53,545 nt of DNA from contig PLXO01000050.1 in NCBI GenBank assembly GCA_003151425.1, forward strand, positions 1-53,545, written 5' to 3'. The notes beneath the pieces were generated by a model. It had not been told where the DNA came from, searched no databases, and saw only the letters and a program-made list of their open reading frames with translations. Positions within the stretch are counted from its first letter, which is position 1. Each line of letters begins with the position of its first letter. The position numbers and the translations under genes were made by a program. Below, piece by piece: positions 35,520 to 43,953 of the stretch. Source of the DNA: Acetobacteraceae bacterium (lineage in GTDB: Bacteria; Pseudomonadota; Alphaproteobacteria; Acetobacterales; Acetobacteraceae).

Positions 35520-36479
35520 TCACGCCGCTTCACGCAGCCGCGCCAGCTCCGTTCCCAGATAGATGGCGATCGCACCGGGCCCGGACCGATCGGTGCCCGC
35601 GCGGCCGTCGCGCACCTCCGCTTCCGGATTGTAGTTGGTGTTGGTGTTCACGTCGTAGACCAGCGTTTGCCCGGCAGCATCGGTGATGAACTCGATCCCG
35701 GCGACGTCGATCCCCGCCGCGGCCAGGAAGCGTTCCAGGCGCTTGCGCAGCACCTCCGGAATGTCAGCCACGATCTGAAACTTCTGCCGCGGCGCCGCGC
35801 CGACTGGGCAATTCGCGTCGCCCACCGCGCAGGCATCCGCCGGACACAGCTCGAAGCCGTCGCTTGTGTCCACCTCGACCGCGTACAGGAAGCGCGCGCC
35901 GACGAACTCGGCCCGGGTGATGAAGGGCGCAGGGGCGAGCACGTACTCCTGCAGGAGCTGCACGCCGTCGACCGGCGCTTCGTAGTTGTCGCTCTCGACA
36001 TAGGCGGCCACGCTGGCGGCGTTGTGGAACAGCCGCACGCCTAGCCCCTTGCCGCCGCGGTTGGGCTTCAGGATCACCGGACGCCCGGAAAAATATCGTT
36101 CCGCTGCGGCGACGATCAGACCGCGCCCGGCCACCAGTACGCTGCGCGGCGTGGCGATGCCGTGGCGCTCCAGCAGCGCGTATTGCCGAACCTTGCTGAT
36201 CTCGAGATCGAGCGCGCCCGGGCCGTTCACAACGCGCCGCCCCCAACGCGTCAGCCAGGCGAGCACGCAGGCGGTCAGCTCGGCAGAGAAACGATGGTCG
36301 CGGGTGTGGGACGACGCGCTCATGCGGTTGTAGAATATGCCTTCCGGCGGCGGCGCTGCGAGGTCGATGTTTGCCTCGTGCAGGAAGCACTCGGTCCAGG
36401 GCACGCCGCGTTGGTCGAACGCTTGCGCCAGCGGCGGCAGCCAAGCGGGATTTTCGTGCAACACGTGGATCCGATTCAT
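35520..36479 (-). CDS. ATP-grasp family ligase (RimK-like)
   Basis: 319 residues. A pre-ATP-grasp N-domain includes EGIFYNRMSASSHTRDH; the ATP-grasp fold follows with VILKPNRGGKGLGVRLF (ATP lysine and Gly-loop), LLQEYV, and the magnesium motif FITDAAGQTLVYDVNTNTNYN. Proteins like this join a carboxylate to an amine with ATP, as in RimK and cyanophycin or glutathione-type ligases. No partner genes nearby give a substrate; the neighbours are an aminotransferase and a molybdenum hydroxylase. Product unknown. Confidence 0.8.
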   Translation of the reverse strand: MNRIHVLHENPAWLPPLAQAFDQRGVPWTECFLHEANIDLAAPPPEGIFYNRMSASSHTRDHRFSAELTACVLAWLTRWGRRVVNGPGALDLEISKVRQYALLERHGIATPRSVLVAGRGLIVAAAERYFSGRPVILKPNRGGKGLGVRLFHNAASVAAYVESDNYEAPVDGVQLLQEYVLAPAPFITRAEFVGARFLYAVEVDTSDGFELCPADACAVGDANCPVGAAPRQKFQIVADIPEVLRKRLERFLAAAGIDVAGIEFITDAAGQTLVYDVNTNTNYNPEAEVRDGRAGTDRSGPGAIAIYLGTELARLREAA

Positions 36480-36640
36480 CGAGGCGGCTCCTGCATCCGG
36501 TAGGATCGGGTGCCATAGGGTCGTTGCTTTCCGGCCCGGTGCAATGGGACCGGAGGCGAAAAGACAGTGCTGCTCGGTCCGCCGCCGTCCGGAGGCTGGT
36601 GTTGTCTGGCCGGCGCGATCGGGAGGTGAGAGTTCTCCCG

Positions 36641-38950
36641 TCAGACGCCCTGCATGGCCCGCCAGATGTGGAACGGCGTCGCCGGTCCGGCGAAATCGGT
36701 CACGCCGAGCGGCGCCAGCGCATCCAGCACTGCATTGCCGATTGCCGGGAACAGCGCGATCGCACCGGCCTCGCCGCTTCCCTTCACCCCCAGCGGATTG
36801 GTGGTGCAGCGCGTGGCATTGAAGCTCACGTCGAAGGACGGCAGATCATCGGCGCGCGGTATCGCGTAGTCCATGAAGGACGCGGTGATTGGCTGTCCGG
36901 ACGCCGCGTCGTAGACCGCATGCTCCAGCAGTGCCTGGCCCGCGCCTTGGGCGATCGCGCCGTGCACCTGGCCGGCGGCGACCATCGGGTTCACCAGCAC
37001 GCCGTAATCATCTACCGCGGTCAGCCGCGCCAGACGAACCTGGCCGGTGTCGCGATCGATCTCCACCTCGGCGATATGCGCGCCGTTTGGATAGGTCATG
37101 TGCTCGCGCGTCCAGGCGTGATACGTGTCAAGCGGCGTGCCCAGCGCGCGGGCGTGCGCTGCGACCTGCAACATTCCGGCGGATCGATTGGTGCCGGCGA
37201 CGCTGAAATAACCGTCCTCGAAATGGATGTCTGCTTCGGCGGTTTCCAGCATGTCGGCGGCGACGCGGCGGCCCTTGGCGATGATCGCGTCCGACGCGCG
37301 CCAGATCGCAGTGCCACCCATATAGGTGGCGCGTGAGCTGCCATGTCCGCCGCCGGTCGGGATCAGGTCCGTGTCGCCCTGACACAGGCGAATGCACGCG
37401 TTCGGCACACCGAGGCGCGCGGCGAGGATCTGCGGAAACGTCGTCTCGTGCCCTTGGCCGATCGCCTGCGTGCCGGTGATCAGCGCCACGCTGCCGTCGT
37501 CCTCGAAACGGATATCGACGTTCTCATGCGGCGAGCCACCGGTGGCCTTGATGTGATAGGCGAAGCCGAGGCCACGCAGTTTGCCGCGTGCGGCGCTGTC
37601 GTGTCGGCGTGCGGCAAATCCCGCGACGTCGGCCTGCGCCAGCGCGCGATCGAAGGTGCAAACGAAGTCGCCACTGTCCACGACGAAGCCGAACGCGTTG
37701 GTCATCGGCGTGGTCCGGGCGAAATTGCGCCGACGCAGTTCGGCGCGGTCGAAGCCGAATTGTCGCGCAGCCGCATCGACCAGCCGCTCCATGATGTTGA
37801 CCATCTCGGCAAAACCGGGCCCGCGGGTCACGCCGATCGGCGTGGTGTTGGTCAGTACCGTCATCACCCGCAGCGCGATTGCCGGGATGGCATAGACCGT
37901 GCCCGGGAGATGCGCGTACTGGTTGGTCTGCACGCCGCCGGCGCTGCCCACCACGTAGGCGCCGATGTTCGCCGTGCTGGCGACGCGCAGCGCAAGGAAT
38001 CCACCGTCAGCATCTAGCGCGAGCGATGCCTCGGCGTGATGATCGCGGGCCTGGTGGTCGGACAGAAAGACCTCGTTACGACTAGCGATCCATTTGACCG
38101 GCCGACCGACGCGCTTCGCCGCCCACAGGATCAGCGCGTGCTCGGCGTAGGCGAAGTTCTTGGCGCCGAAGCCGCCGCCGACATCGGGGGCGATGAAGCG
38201 CACCTGGCTGGGTGCGACACCAAGAGCGTGCGCCGCCAAATCGCGGTTGGCGTGGATGTTCTGGCTGGAGACGTGCAGCGTGTAGTGATCGCGTGCCGCG
38301 TCGTATGTGCCGATGCCGCCGCGCGGCTCCATCGGGTTGGTAACGATGCGATGGTTGTCGATCTGCAACGTGACCCGGTGCGCCGCCGCCCCGAAGGCCG
38401 CATCGACCGCGGCGGCATCGCCGACGTGCCAGTCCATGCAGAGATTGCCCGGAACAAGCGACGACAGCAGCGGCGCGTCGGGCGCACAGGCCGCGGTCGC
38501 GGTGACTACGGCAGGCAGTGGATCATACTTGACCGAAACTAGTTCGGTGGCATCGAGCGCCTGGGCGCGCGTTTCGGCGACGATGAGTACGATCGGTTCA
38601 CCGACGTAGCGAACCTTGTCCTGAGCCAGCAACGGTTGCGGCGCAAAGGCAAACCCCTCGCCGGTCTGCGTGTTGGCCTGCGCCACGGGAAGCATCGGGT
38701 GCAGTCCGTCGGCATCCGCATCGTCGCCGGTGAGAATGGCAAGCACGCCATGCGCACCGCGCGCCGCGGTAACATCCAAGCGGGTGATTCCGGCGTGGGC
38801 ATGCGGTGAGCGCAGCAGAACCGCGTGCGTTATGCAGTCGAACACGAGATCATCGAGGTAGGCGCCTCGACCGGTGACGAAACGCGCATCCTCGCGGCGC
38901 TTCGGCGCATCGCCGATCGCGGATCGTGTCGCCGAGAGCGTGTCTGTCAT
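36641..38950 (-). CDS. Molybdenum-hydroxylase large subunit (xanthine dehydrogenase / aldehyde oxidase family)
   Basis: 769 residues. N-terminal aldehyde-oxidase a/b domain (residues 15-130: RREDARFVTGRGAYLDDL, GEPIVLIVAET) and the molybdopterin domain: GGGFGAKNFAYAEHALILWA, TRGPGFAEM, AIGQGHETTFPQ, and catalytic glutamate motif KGSGEAGAIAL near 720. Length is normal. These enzymes need a FAD subunit and a [2Fe-2S] subunit, but neither gene is in the window; they may be elsewhere or the gene may be an orphan. The TRGPGFAE variant differs from the CO dehydrogenase CSFR loop, so CO oxidation is unlikely. Confidence 0.88.
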   Translation of the reverse strand: MTDTLSATRSAIGDAPKRREDARFVTGRGAYLDDLVFDCITHAVLLRSPHAHAGITRLDVTAARGAHGVLAILTGDDADADGLHPMLPVAQANTQTGEGFAFAPQPLLAQDKVRYVGEPIVLIVAETRAQALDATELVSVKYDPLPAVVTATAACAPDAPLLSSLVPGNLCMDWHVGDAAAVDAAFGAAAHRVTLQIDNHRIVTNPMEPRGGIGTYDAARDHYTLHVSSQNIHANRDLAAHALGVAPSQVRFIAPDVGGGFGAKNFAYAEHALILWAAKRVGRPVKWIASRNEVFLSDHQARDHHAEASLALDADGGFLALRVASTANIGAYVVGSAGGVQTNQYAHLPGTVYAIPAIALRVMTVLTNTTPIGVTRGPGFAEMVNIMERLVDAAARQFGFDRAELRRRNFARTTPMTNAFGFVVDSGDFVCTFDRALAQADVAGFAARRHDSAARGKLRGLGFAYHIKATGGSPHENVDIRFEDDGSVALITGTQAIGQGHETTFPQILAARLGVPNACIRLCQGDTDLIPTGGGHGSSRATYMGGTAIWRASDAIIAKGRRVAADMLETAEADIHFEDGYFSVAGTNRSAGMLQVAAHARALGTPLDTYHAWTREHMTYPNGAHIAEVEIDRDTGQVRLARLTAVDDYGVLVNPMVAAGQVHGAIAQGAGQALLEHAVYDAASGQPITASFMDYAIPRADDLPSFDVSFNATRCTTNPLGVKGSGEAGAIALFPAIGNAVLDALAPLGVTDFAGPATPFHIWRAMQGV

Positions 38951-39061
38951 CCTTGACTATCTCCGTCATCACCCGGCGTGACATGGATCAGTCGATTGAA
39001 GTCTGCCGAGCAACGACCGATTCAGGCACCGCACCAACCTGTCCATTCCGTCACGAACGGT

Positions 39062-39158
39062 GCCCCCGTCATGCCGTTGGAGGCGCCGGCATCAATGGTT
39101 TTTACTGCTGCACCTTAGGAAGTCGTGGATGCCGGCCGTCGCCGGCATGACGGCGGGC
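39062..39158. repeat. Palindromic intergenic repeat
   Basis: The sequence at 39128-39158 (GATGCCGGCCGTCGCCGGCA then TGACGGCGGGC) is the near-complement of 39062-39093, leaving about 34 bases of loop. It fills much of the 38951-39201 gap between two minus-strand genes. Similar repeats are common between genes in alphaproteobacteria. It may act as a folded RNA or simple dispersed repeat. Confidence 0.7.
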
Positions 39159-39201
39159 GCATCGTACCGGTAAAGAATTAGTAGCTTGTCGCGACGTCTA
39201 C

Positions 39202-40182
39202 TTACGGTACCTCACCTTCGCGAACCAGTGTTCGAATCGATTCCAACACAAGATGGTGCGTCGCGCAGTCCAGGCTGTCGATCGTCACTGTCCGCTGGCG
39301 TGTCACCCCGTCCACCGCCGGGCCGTCGCGCACCGTGGTCTCCAGGATTGTTCGATCCAGCTCCGGATCGAGGCACGCCAGCAGCGCCTCCCGCCACGCC
39401 GGCCGCGTCACCGCCAATCCGCCGAGCAGCGCGTAGGCACCCCAATGCGACACCCCGGACAGGATCAGATGCGTCGCCGGCGTGACACAGGCGATCGCCT
39501 CGCCGTGTGCCACATGCGCGCCGATCAGCGAGCGCGGCAGCGCACCCATGCCGATCTCATTCCCGCCGTCGCCAATCGCGATGGTGTCCCATGGCCCGGC
39601 CAGGAAGAGATCGTCCAGCAATATCGTATAGGCACCGATATCATCGCCACGCATGTTGCGCGCGGTGCCGTCGGTGGTGCGGCCGCAACGCTCGATCGCC
39701 AAGGCCAGCCGCACATCGCGCGCGCGCCAGGTCGCGATGACATGATCGACCGATCCGCCAAGCGGCACGACGTCGACCGGCACATCGGCAACGCCCGACA
39801 GCGCGGCACGGCAGGCCGATGCACAGGGAGCGTCGGTGCACACCCGGCACGAAATTCCGATGCGGCGTAGCGCGTGCGCCAGTAGCGCCACAGCGACCGG
39901 TCCGTCGGTTTCTGCCGCCGGCGGGGTGCCCCCCGGCACGTAGAACCCGGTGATCAGCCCAACCGTTCCGCCCCCAACGGCAAGGCCCCCAACTGTTCCG
40001 GCCCCGACGGTGCCGCCCGCGACGCGGTCGCCGTTCCCAACGGCGCCGCCAAGTTCGGCCAGCGCCGCAACGGCACTGCGCAGACCGCCGCGCGCGGCAG
40101 CGAACAGCGGCGCGATGTTGCGTCCGACATCCCGCTGGATGATCGCCTCGATCGCAGCGATCAGCGCCGGGCCGTCACCCAT
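39202..40182 (-). CDS. DUF4392 protein, C-terminal half of a split D-glutamate cyclase
   Basis: 326 residues from the ATG at 40182. The DUF4392 signature is the LITGFYVPGG, PAAETDGP and LLAHALRRIG blocks, then IERCGRT, DGTARNMRGDDI and IAIGDGGNEIGMG. In animals this domain is the C-terminal part of D-glutamate cyclase, which turns D-glutamate into 5-oxo-D-proline; the N-terminal DUF1445 part is encoded by the next gene upstream. Residues about 45-75 are a Gly/Val/Thr-rich repeat-like insertion. The annotated frame could extend to 40395, but 17-base tandem repeats make an earlier start unlikely. Confidence 0.85.
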   Translation of the reverse strand: MGDGPALIAAIEAIIQRDVGRNIAPLFAAARGGLRSAVAALAELGGAVGNGDRVAGGTVGAGTVGGLAVGGGTVGLITGFYVPGGTPPAAETDGPVAVALLAHALRRIGISCRVCTDAPCASACRAALSGVADVPVDVVPLGGSVDHVIATWRARDVRLALAIERCGRTTDGTARNMRGDDIGAYTILLDDLFLAGPWDTIAIGDGGNEIGMGALPRSLIGAHVAHGEAIACVTPATHLILSGVSHWGAYALLGGLAVTRPAWREALLACLDPELDRTILETTVRDGPAVDGVTRQRTVTIDSLDCATHHLVLESIRTLVREGEVP

Positions 40183-40183
40183 C

Positions 40184-40268
40184 TTGATTTCGGCCCCATC
40201 TTGATCTTGGCCCCACCTGTATATCGGCCCCGCCTTTGTGTCGGCCCCACCTTGATGTCGGCGGTGCG
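40184..40268. repeat. 17-bp tandem repeat before the DUF4392 gene
   Basis: Units of 17 bases run from 40184 (TTGATTTCGGCCCCATC, 40184-40200; then 40201-40217, 40218-40234, 40235-40251, and a partial copy at 40252), each ending in GGCCCC.CC or nearly so. The array lies between the stop of the DUF1445 gene (40278) and the DUF4392 start (40182), and the unit is not a multiple of three. It sets the spacing between the two coupled genes. Confidence 0.8.
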
Positions 40269-40277
40269 TCGCGGTCG

Positions 40278-41078
40278 CTACAGTGCAGCGAGCCTGGCGT
40301 TGCGCAGATCGGTGATCAGCATGCTGCCCGGCGCGTGCGTGATGCAGAACGCGGGCTTCACCGAGGCAATCACCGATTGCGGCGTGACACCGCACGCCCA
40401 GAACACCGGCAGTTCGTCTTCGCCCACCGGCACGGCGTCGCCATAATCCGGCTTCGCAATGTCCTTGATGCCGATCAGCGCCGGCAGGCCGATATGCACC
40501 GGCGCGCCATGCACCGACGGAAAGCGCGAGGTGATCTGCACGGCGCGGATCGCATCCGCCGGCCTCATCGGCCGCATCGACACCACCAGTTTGCCGTGGA
40601 AAACGCCCGCCGGCACGCAGTCCACGTTGGTGCGATACATCGGCACGTTGCAGCCGCAGGCGATATGACGCACCTCGATACCGTTTTCGATCAGCGCTTC
40701 TTCAAATGAGAACGAGCAGCCGATGGCGAAGCCCACCAGGTCGTCGCGCCACAATTGGCTGATATCGGTCGGCTCGTCTATCAGCTCACCGTGACGCCAA
40801 ACGCGGTAGCGCGGCAGGTCGGTGCGCAGGTCGAGATCCTCGCCCAGCATCGGCAGGTGCGGCTCGCCGGCCTCGGTCACCCCCAGCACCGGGCAGGGGC
40901 GCGGGTTGGCTTGCGCAAATCGCAGGAAGTCGTTGGCCAGATCCTTCGGCAGGATCACGAGATTCGCCTGCACGTTGCCCGGCGCCAGGCCCGAGGTGGG
41001 GCCGGTGAACAGGCCCTGGCGCATGCGCAGCCGCTCGGCCCGGCCGCCGCTGGTGCCGATCGCGGCAAATCCGTCCAT
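40278..41078 (-). CDS. DUF1445 putative hydro-lyase, N-terminal half of a split D-glutamate cyclase
   Basis: 266 residues; the ATG at 41078 shares one base with the stop of the SelA-like gene (TGATG). DUF1445 features: [55 protein letters not shown] and [20 protein letters not shown] and [12 protein letters not shown]. The family is annotated as hydro-lyase and forms the front half of animal D-glutamate cyclase. Here it is separate but adjacent to its DUF4392 partner, suggesting a two-protein enzyme or complex acting on D-glutamate or a related amino acid. Confidence 0.88.
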   Translation of the reverse strand: MDGFAAIGTSGGRAERLRMRQGLFTGPTSGLAPGNVQANLVILPKDLANDFLRFAQANPRPCPVLGVTEAGEPHLPMLGEDLDLRTDLPRYRVWRHGELIDEPTDISQLWRDDLVGFAIGCSFSFEEALIENGIEVRHIACGCNVPMYRTNVDCVPAGVFHGKLVVSMRPMRPADAIRAVQITSRFPSVHGAPVHIGLPALIGIKDIAKPDYGDAVPVGEDELPVFWACGVTPQSVIASVKPAFCITHAPGSMLITDLRNARLAAL

Positions 41079-42577
41079 CACGTGGCTCCCGCGCGCACCG
41101 CCTGGAACTGTCCGCTGCCGAACTGGGTCCGGTTGATCGGCCCCTGGTGGTGGTCGCTGGCGCTGCCCAGCTCGACGGTGCCCTGCATCCGCCCGTCAGC
41201 GAGGGCGCCATCCAACTGATAGAAGATCGTCGCGCCTTCATACCGGGTGCGGAAGGTCAGATGAACGCCGTCGGCGTCGAGACTGCCGCTCACCGGGCCA
41301 TCGAACTGCTGCGAACTCTGGCTGCCGGTGATCTCGCCGTTCTGTTGCTGCAACATCAGCCGGTGCGACCGCTCGCCGTGCAGGAAGCTGACGTGAACAT
41401 CCCAGGCGCCGGACACGTCTATCTTCGGCACCGCGGGCGCGGGATGCGCAACGACCGGCGCCGACAAGGCGGCGGCGAGGGCGCGGCCGACCTGATCGGC
41501 CTCGCCCGGCTGCAACCCGAACGGATCGACCTCGACGGAGTTCGCCGTGGTCGCCATGTCGTCCAGCATTACGCGCGGATCGCCCTCGAGCAAACGCAGG
41601 CGCACCGCCTCGCCGTCCAGGCCGTACTTCGCCGCGTCCCAGTGCACGCGCAGCCGCGGCACGCGCACCACGCCTTTCGGCGGGATCACCTCGGTGCCGA
41701 CCCCGGGGAGGGCAAGGCGGCCGGCAATTGTTGCAACATCGGCGTTCCAGCGGGCCAGTTCCACCGCTGGGTCGCGATGCTCGAACCACACTTCCAGCGC
41801 GGCCAGCACGCCGATGACGTCTTCCTTCGACACCTTCATGCCGCGCGCGAAGGCCTGGTGCGGCGACGCATTGCACCACGCCGCCTGGATCAGGTCCTTG
41901 CGGCCAAGCAACAGCCCGCTGGTTTGCGGCCCGCGCAGGAATTTGCCGCCGCTGTAGATCACCATGTCGGCGCCGCGTGCCAGATATGGGCTGGGTTTTT
42001 CGATATGTTCCGATGCCGCGTCGACCAGCACAGGGATGCCGCGTGGCTTGGCGCGTTCGACGATATCCTCCAGCCGCACCTGCGATTCCGCCTCCTGCGT
42101 GCCGAGCACGGCGATCATCGCGACAGGCTCGGTCAGCGCCGCGTCGAGATTGGCAATCGTTTCGATCTCAACGATATGCGTGCCGACCATGCGAATCGCC
42201 TGATCGTACGAGAAGCGCTGGTTCTTCAGCATAATCACGCGGTTCACCCAGCCGTCGGTGAACGGCAGGCGCAGCATCTTCACCGGATCGTTGCCGGCGA
42301 CGCAGGCCGTGGTGGCCAGTGTCAGCGCGGCGGCACTGCCGCAGGTGACCATGCCCCACTCCGCGCCGGTCAGCTCCGCGATGCGGCGGCTGGCACCTTC
42401 CATCAGCTCGTCGAGGCTGACGAACTGCCGCGACGCCTGCGCGACCGCGGCGCGCACCTCCGGCAGCATCAGGCTGCCGCTATGCGCGGTGCGCACACTG
42501 GCGCAGTTGATGAACGGACGGACGCCGAGCGCCAAATAGGGGTTGGTGTTGCGGGTCTCCGCCGGCACGTCATTCAT
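41078..42577 (-). CDS. SelA-like PLP enzyme with C-terminal beta-rich domain
   Basis: 499 residues. Residues 1-385 are a class V aminotransferase fold of the SelA-like group (selenocysteine synthase relatives such as DgaE-type ammonia lyases). PLP lysine K212 is in [11 protein letters not shown], with D186 (VLVDAAS) as the ring-binding Asp and [13 protein letters not shown] upstream. Residues about 388-499 form an extra domain ([40 protein letters not shown]) of predicted beta-strands that ordinary members lack. It is not a genuine selenocysteine synthase, as no Sec genes are present. Coupled to DUF1445, it likely acts in amino-acid degradation or racemisation. Confidence 0.82.
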   Translation of the reverse strand: MNDVPAETRNTNPYLALGVRPFINCASVRTAHSGSLMLPEVRAAVAQASRQFVSLDELMEGASRRIAELTGAEWGMVTCGSAAALTLATTACVAGNDPVKMLRLPFTDGWVNRVIMLKNQRFSYDQAIRMVGTHIVEIETIANLDAALTEPVAMIAVLGTQEAESQVRLEDIVERAKPRGIPVLVDAASEHIEKPSPYLARGADMVIYSGGKFLRGPQTSGLLLGRKDLIQAAWCNASPHQAFARGMKVSKEDVIGVLAALEVWFEHRDPAVELARWNADVATIAGRLALPGVGTEVIPPKGVVRVPRLRVHWDAAKYGLDGEAVRLRLLEGDPRVMLDDMATTANSVEVDPFGLQPGEADQVGRALAAALSAPVVAHPAPAVPKIDVSGAWDVHVSFLHGERSHRLMLQQQNGEITGSQSSQQFDGPVSGSLDADGVHLTFRTRYEGATIFYQLDGALADGRMQGTVELGSASDHHQGPINRTQFGSGQFQAVRAGAT

Positions 42578-42662
42578 GGGTCAGGTTCCTTCACGAGTCG
42601 TATCAATCAAGCACCGCCGCGGCGCGGCCGGTCAAGAACGGTCGCGCCGCGGTCGCCACCAG

Positions 42663-43910
42663 TCAGGCGCCTTCCTGCGGCGCAGCGCCGATGTATTTGT
42701 ATTGATGCACAAGGTCGTCTTGCGGGAATTTCGGGTCGTGCGTCACCTGGAAGATGCTGACGATCCGATTGGTCAGGTCGCCATTGTCGTCGAACGAAAC
42801 GACCCCTTGCAGCGTCTTCAGCTTGGTCGCCTGGATCGCGTCGCGCACCGCGGCGCGGGTGACCGGCGTGCCGGTCTTCGCCACCCGGTCGATGGCATCC
42901 AAAACCACCAGCGCGTTATCATAGGCGGTGATGGAGTAGTCGGACGGCTGCTGCGAGAACTTGGCGCTGAAGCGCTTCACCCAAGGCTCCAGCACCGAGT
43001 CTTCGATCATGTGCGGGCTGGCGACGGTGGCATACCAACCGTTCGCCGCCGGGAAGCCGGCACCCGACAGGATTGACGCGCCGTAGCAGCCATCGCCGCC
43101 GGCCTTCAGCATGTTCGGCACGATGTCGTAGGACTGCTTGATCAGCTTCACCCCGGCCTGCGCATCGCCGCCGTAATAGATCAGTTGCGGGTTGAGCGCC
43201 TTGATCTTGGTGAGCACCGTCGTGTAGTCCGCCGCCTTCGGATCGAGCCGGTCATGGCCCATCACGGTCACGCCCTTTTTCGCCGCCTGCTTCTCGAACG
43301 CGGTCGAGATGCCGATGCCGTAGGCGCCGCTGTCGTCCAGCCCGAACATCGTCTTCACTTTATGCACGTCAACGAAATAATTCGCCAGGTTCGGTCCCTG
43401 ATAGGCATCGGTGGTCACTGTGCGAAAGTAGACCGCCTTGCCCGCCGGCCGATACAGCCCGGCGAATTTCGGGTCGCTGATGTCCGGGTTGGTCGAAGTC
43501 GGCGTGATGGTCGCAAGCCCGCCCTGGCTTAGGATCGGCGACATGGCCTTGCCGGGCGTGCTGCTCATTGGCCCCAGCGCTGCGACGCAGGTGGGATCGG
43601 CGACCATCTTGCGGACATTGACCGCGGCCTGTGCCGGATCGTACTGGCCGGCGGTCGCAGTGCCGTCATCCAGCAGCAGGACGTTGATGTGATAGCCGGC
43701 CGGCCCGCCTTTGGCGTTCGCCTCGTCGATCGCCATCATGAAACCGTTCTTGATCAGCACGGCGGTTTCCGCGTCCGCACCAGTCAACGACAGGTCGATG
43801 CCGACGGTGACCGATTTCTCGGCCGCCCTCGCGGCATAGGGGCCGGCAACACCGGCCAGGGCGGATCCGGCCAGTAGGCGAAACGTCGAACGGCGACCGA
43901 GTGAGTTCAT
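42663..43910 (-). CDS. Branched-chain amino-acid-type substrate-binding protein (LivJ-like)
   Basis: 415 residues. N-terminus LGRRSTFRLLAGSALAGVAG carries two Arg and may be a Tat or Sec signal, with cleavage after ARA. Type I periplasmic-binding fold: VTVGIDLSLTGADAETAVLI, LLLDDGTATAGQYDPAQAA, and GPMSSTPGKAM. No Liv permease or ATPase gene is next to it; the nearest transporter is a polar amino-acid ABC system, so it may use a remote transporter or act as a sensor. It sits between the class III aminotransferase and the SelA-like gene. Confidence 0.85.
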   Translation of the reverse strand: MNSLGRRSTFRLLAGSALAGVAGPYAARAAEKSVTVGIDLSLTGADAETAVLIKNGFMMAIDEANAKGGPAGYHINVLLLDDGTATAGQYDPAQAAVNVRKMVADPTCVAALGPMSSTPGKAMSPILSQGGLATITPTSTNPDISDPKFAGLYRPAGKAVYFRTVTTDAYQGPNLANYFVDVHKVKTMFGLDDSGAYGIGISTAFEKQAAKKGVTVMGHDRLDPKAADYTTVLTKIKALNPQLIYYGGDAQAGVKLIKQSYDIVPNMLKAGGDGCYGASILSGAGFPAANGWYATVASPHMIEDSVLEPWVKRFSAKFSQQPSDYSITAYDNALVVLDAIDRVAKTGTPVTRAAVRDAIQATKLKTLQGVVSFDDNGDLTNRIVSIFQVTHDPKFPQDDLVHQYKYIGAAPQEGA

Positions 43911-43953
43911 TGCTTGTGTCCCCCCAAAAGGCGATGTGGATGTCAGGCTCGTA

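Noticed and set aside
41078..42577. Selenocysteine synthase SelA
   Set aside because: No SelB, SelD or tRNA-Sec in view, and the extra C-terminal domain and context point to an amino-acid enzyme.
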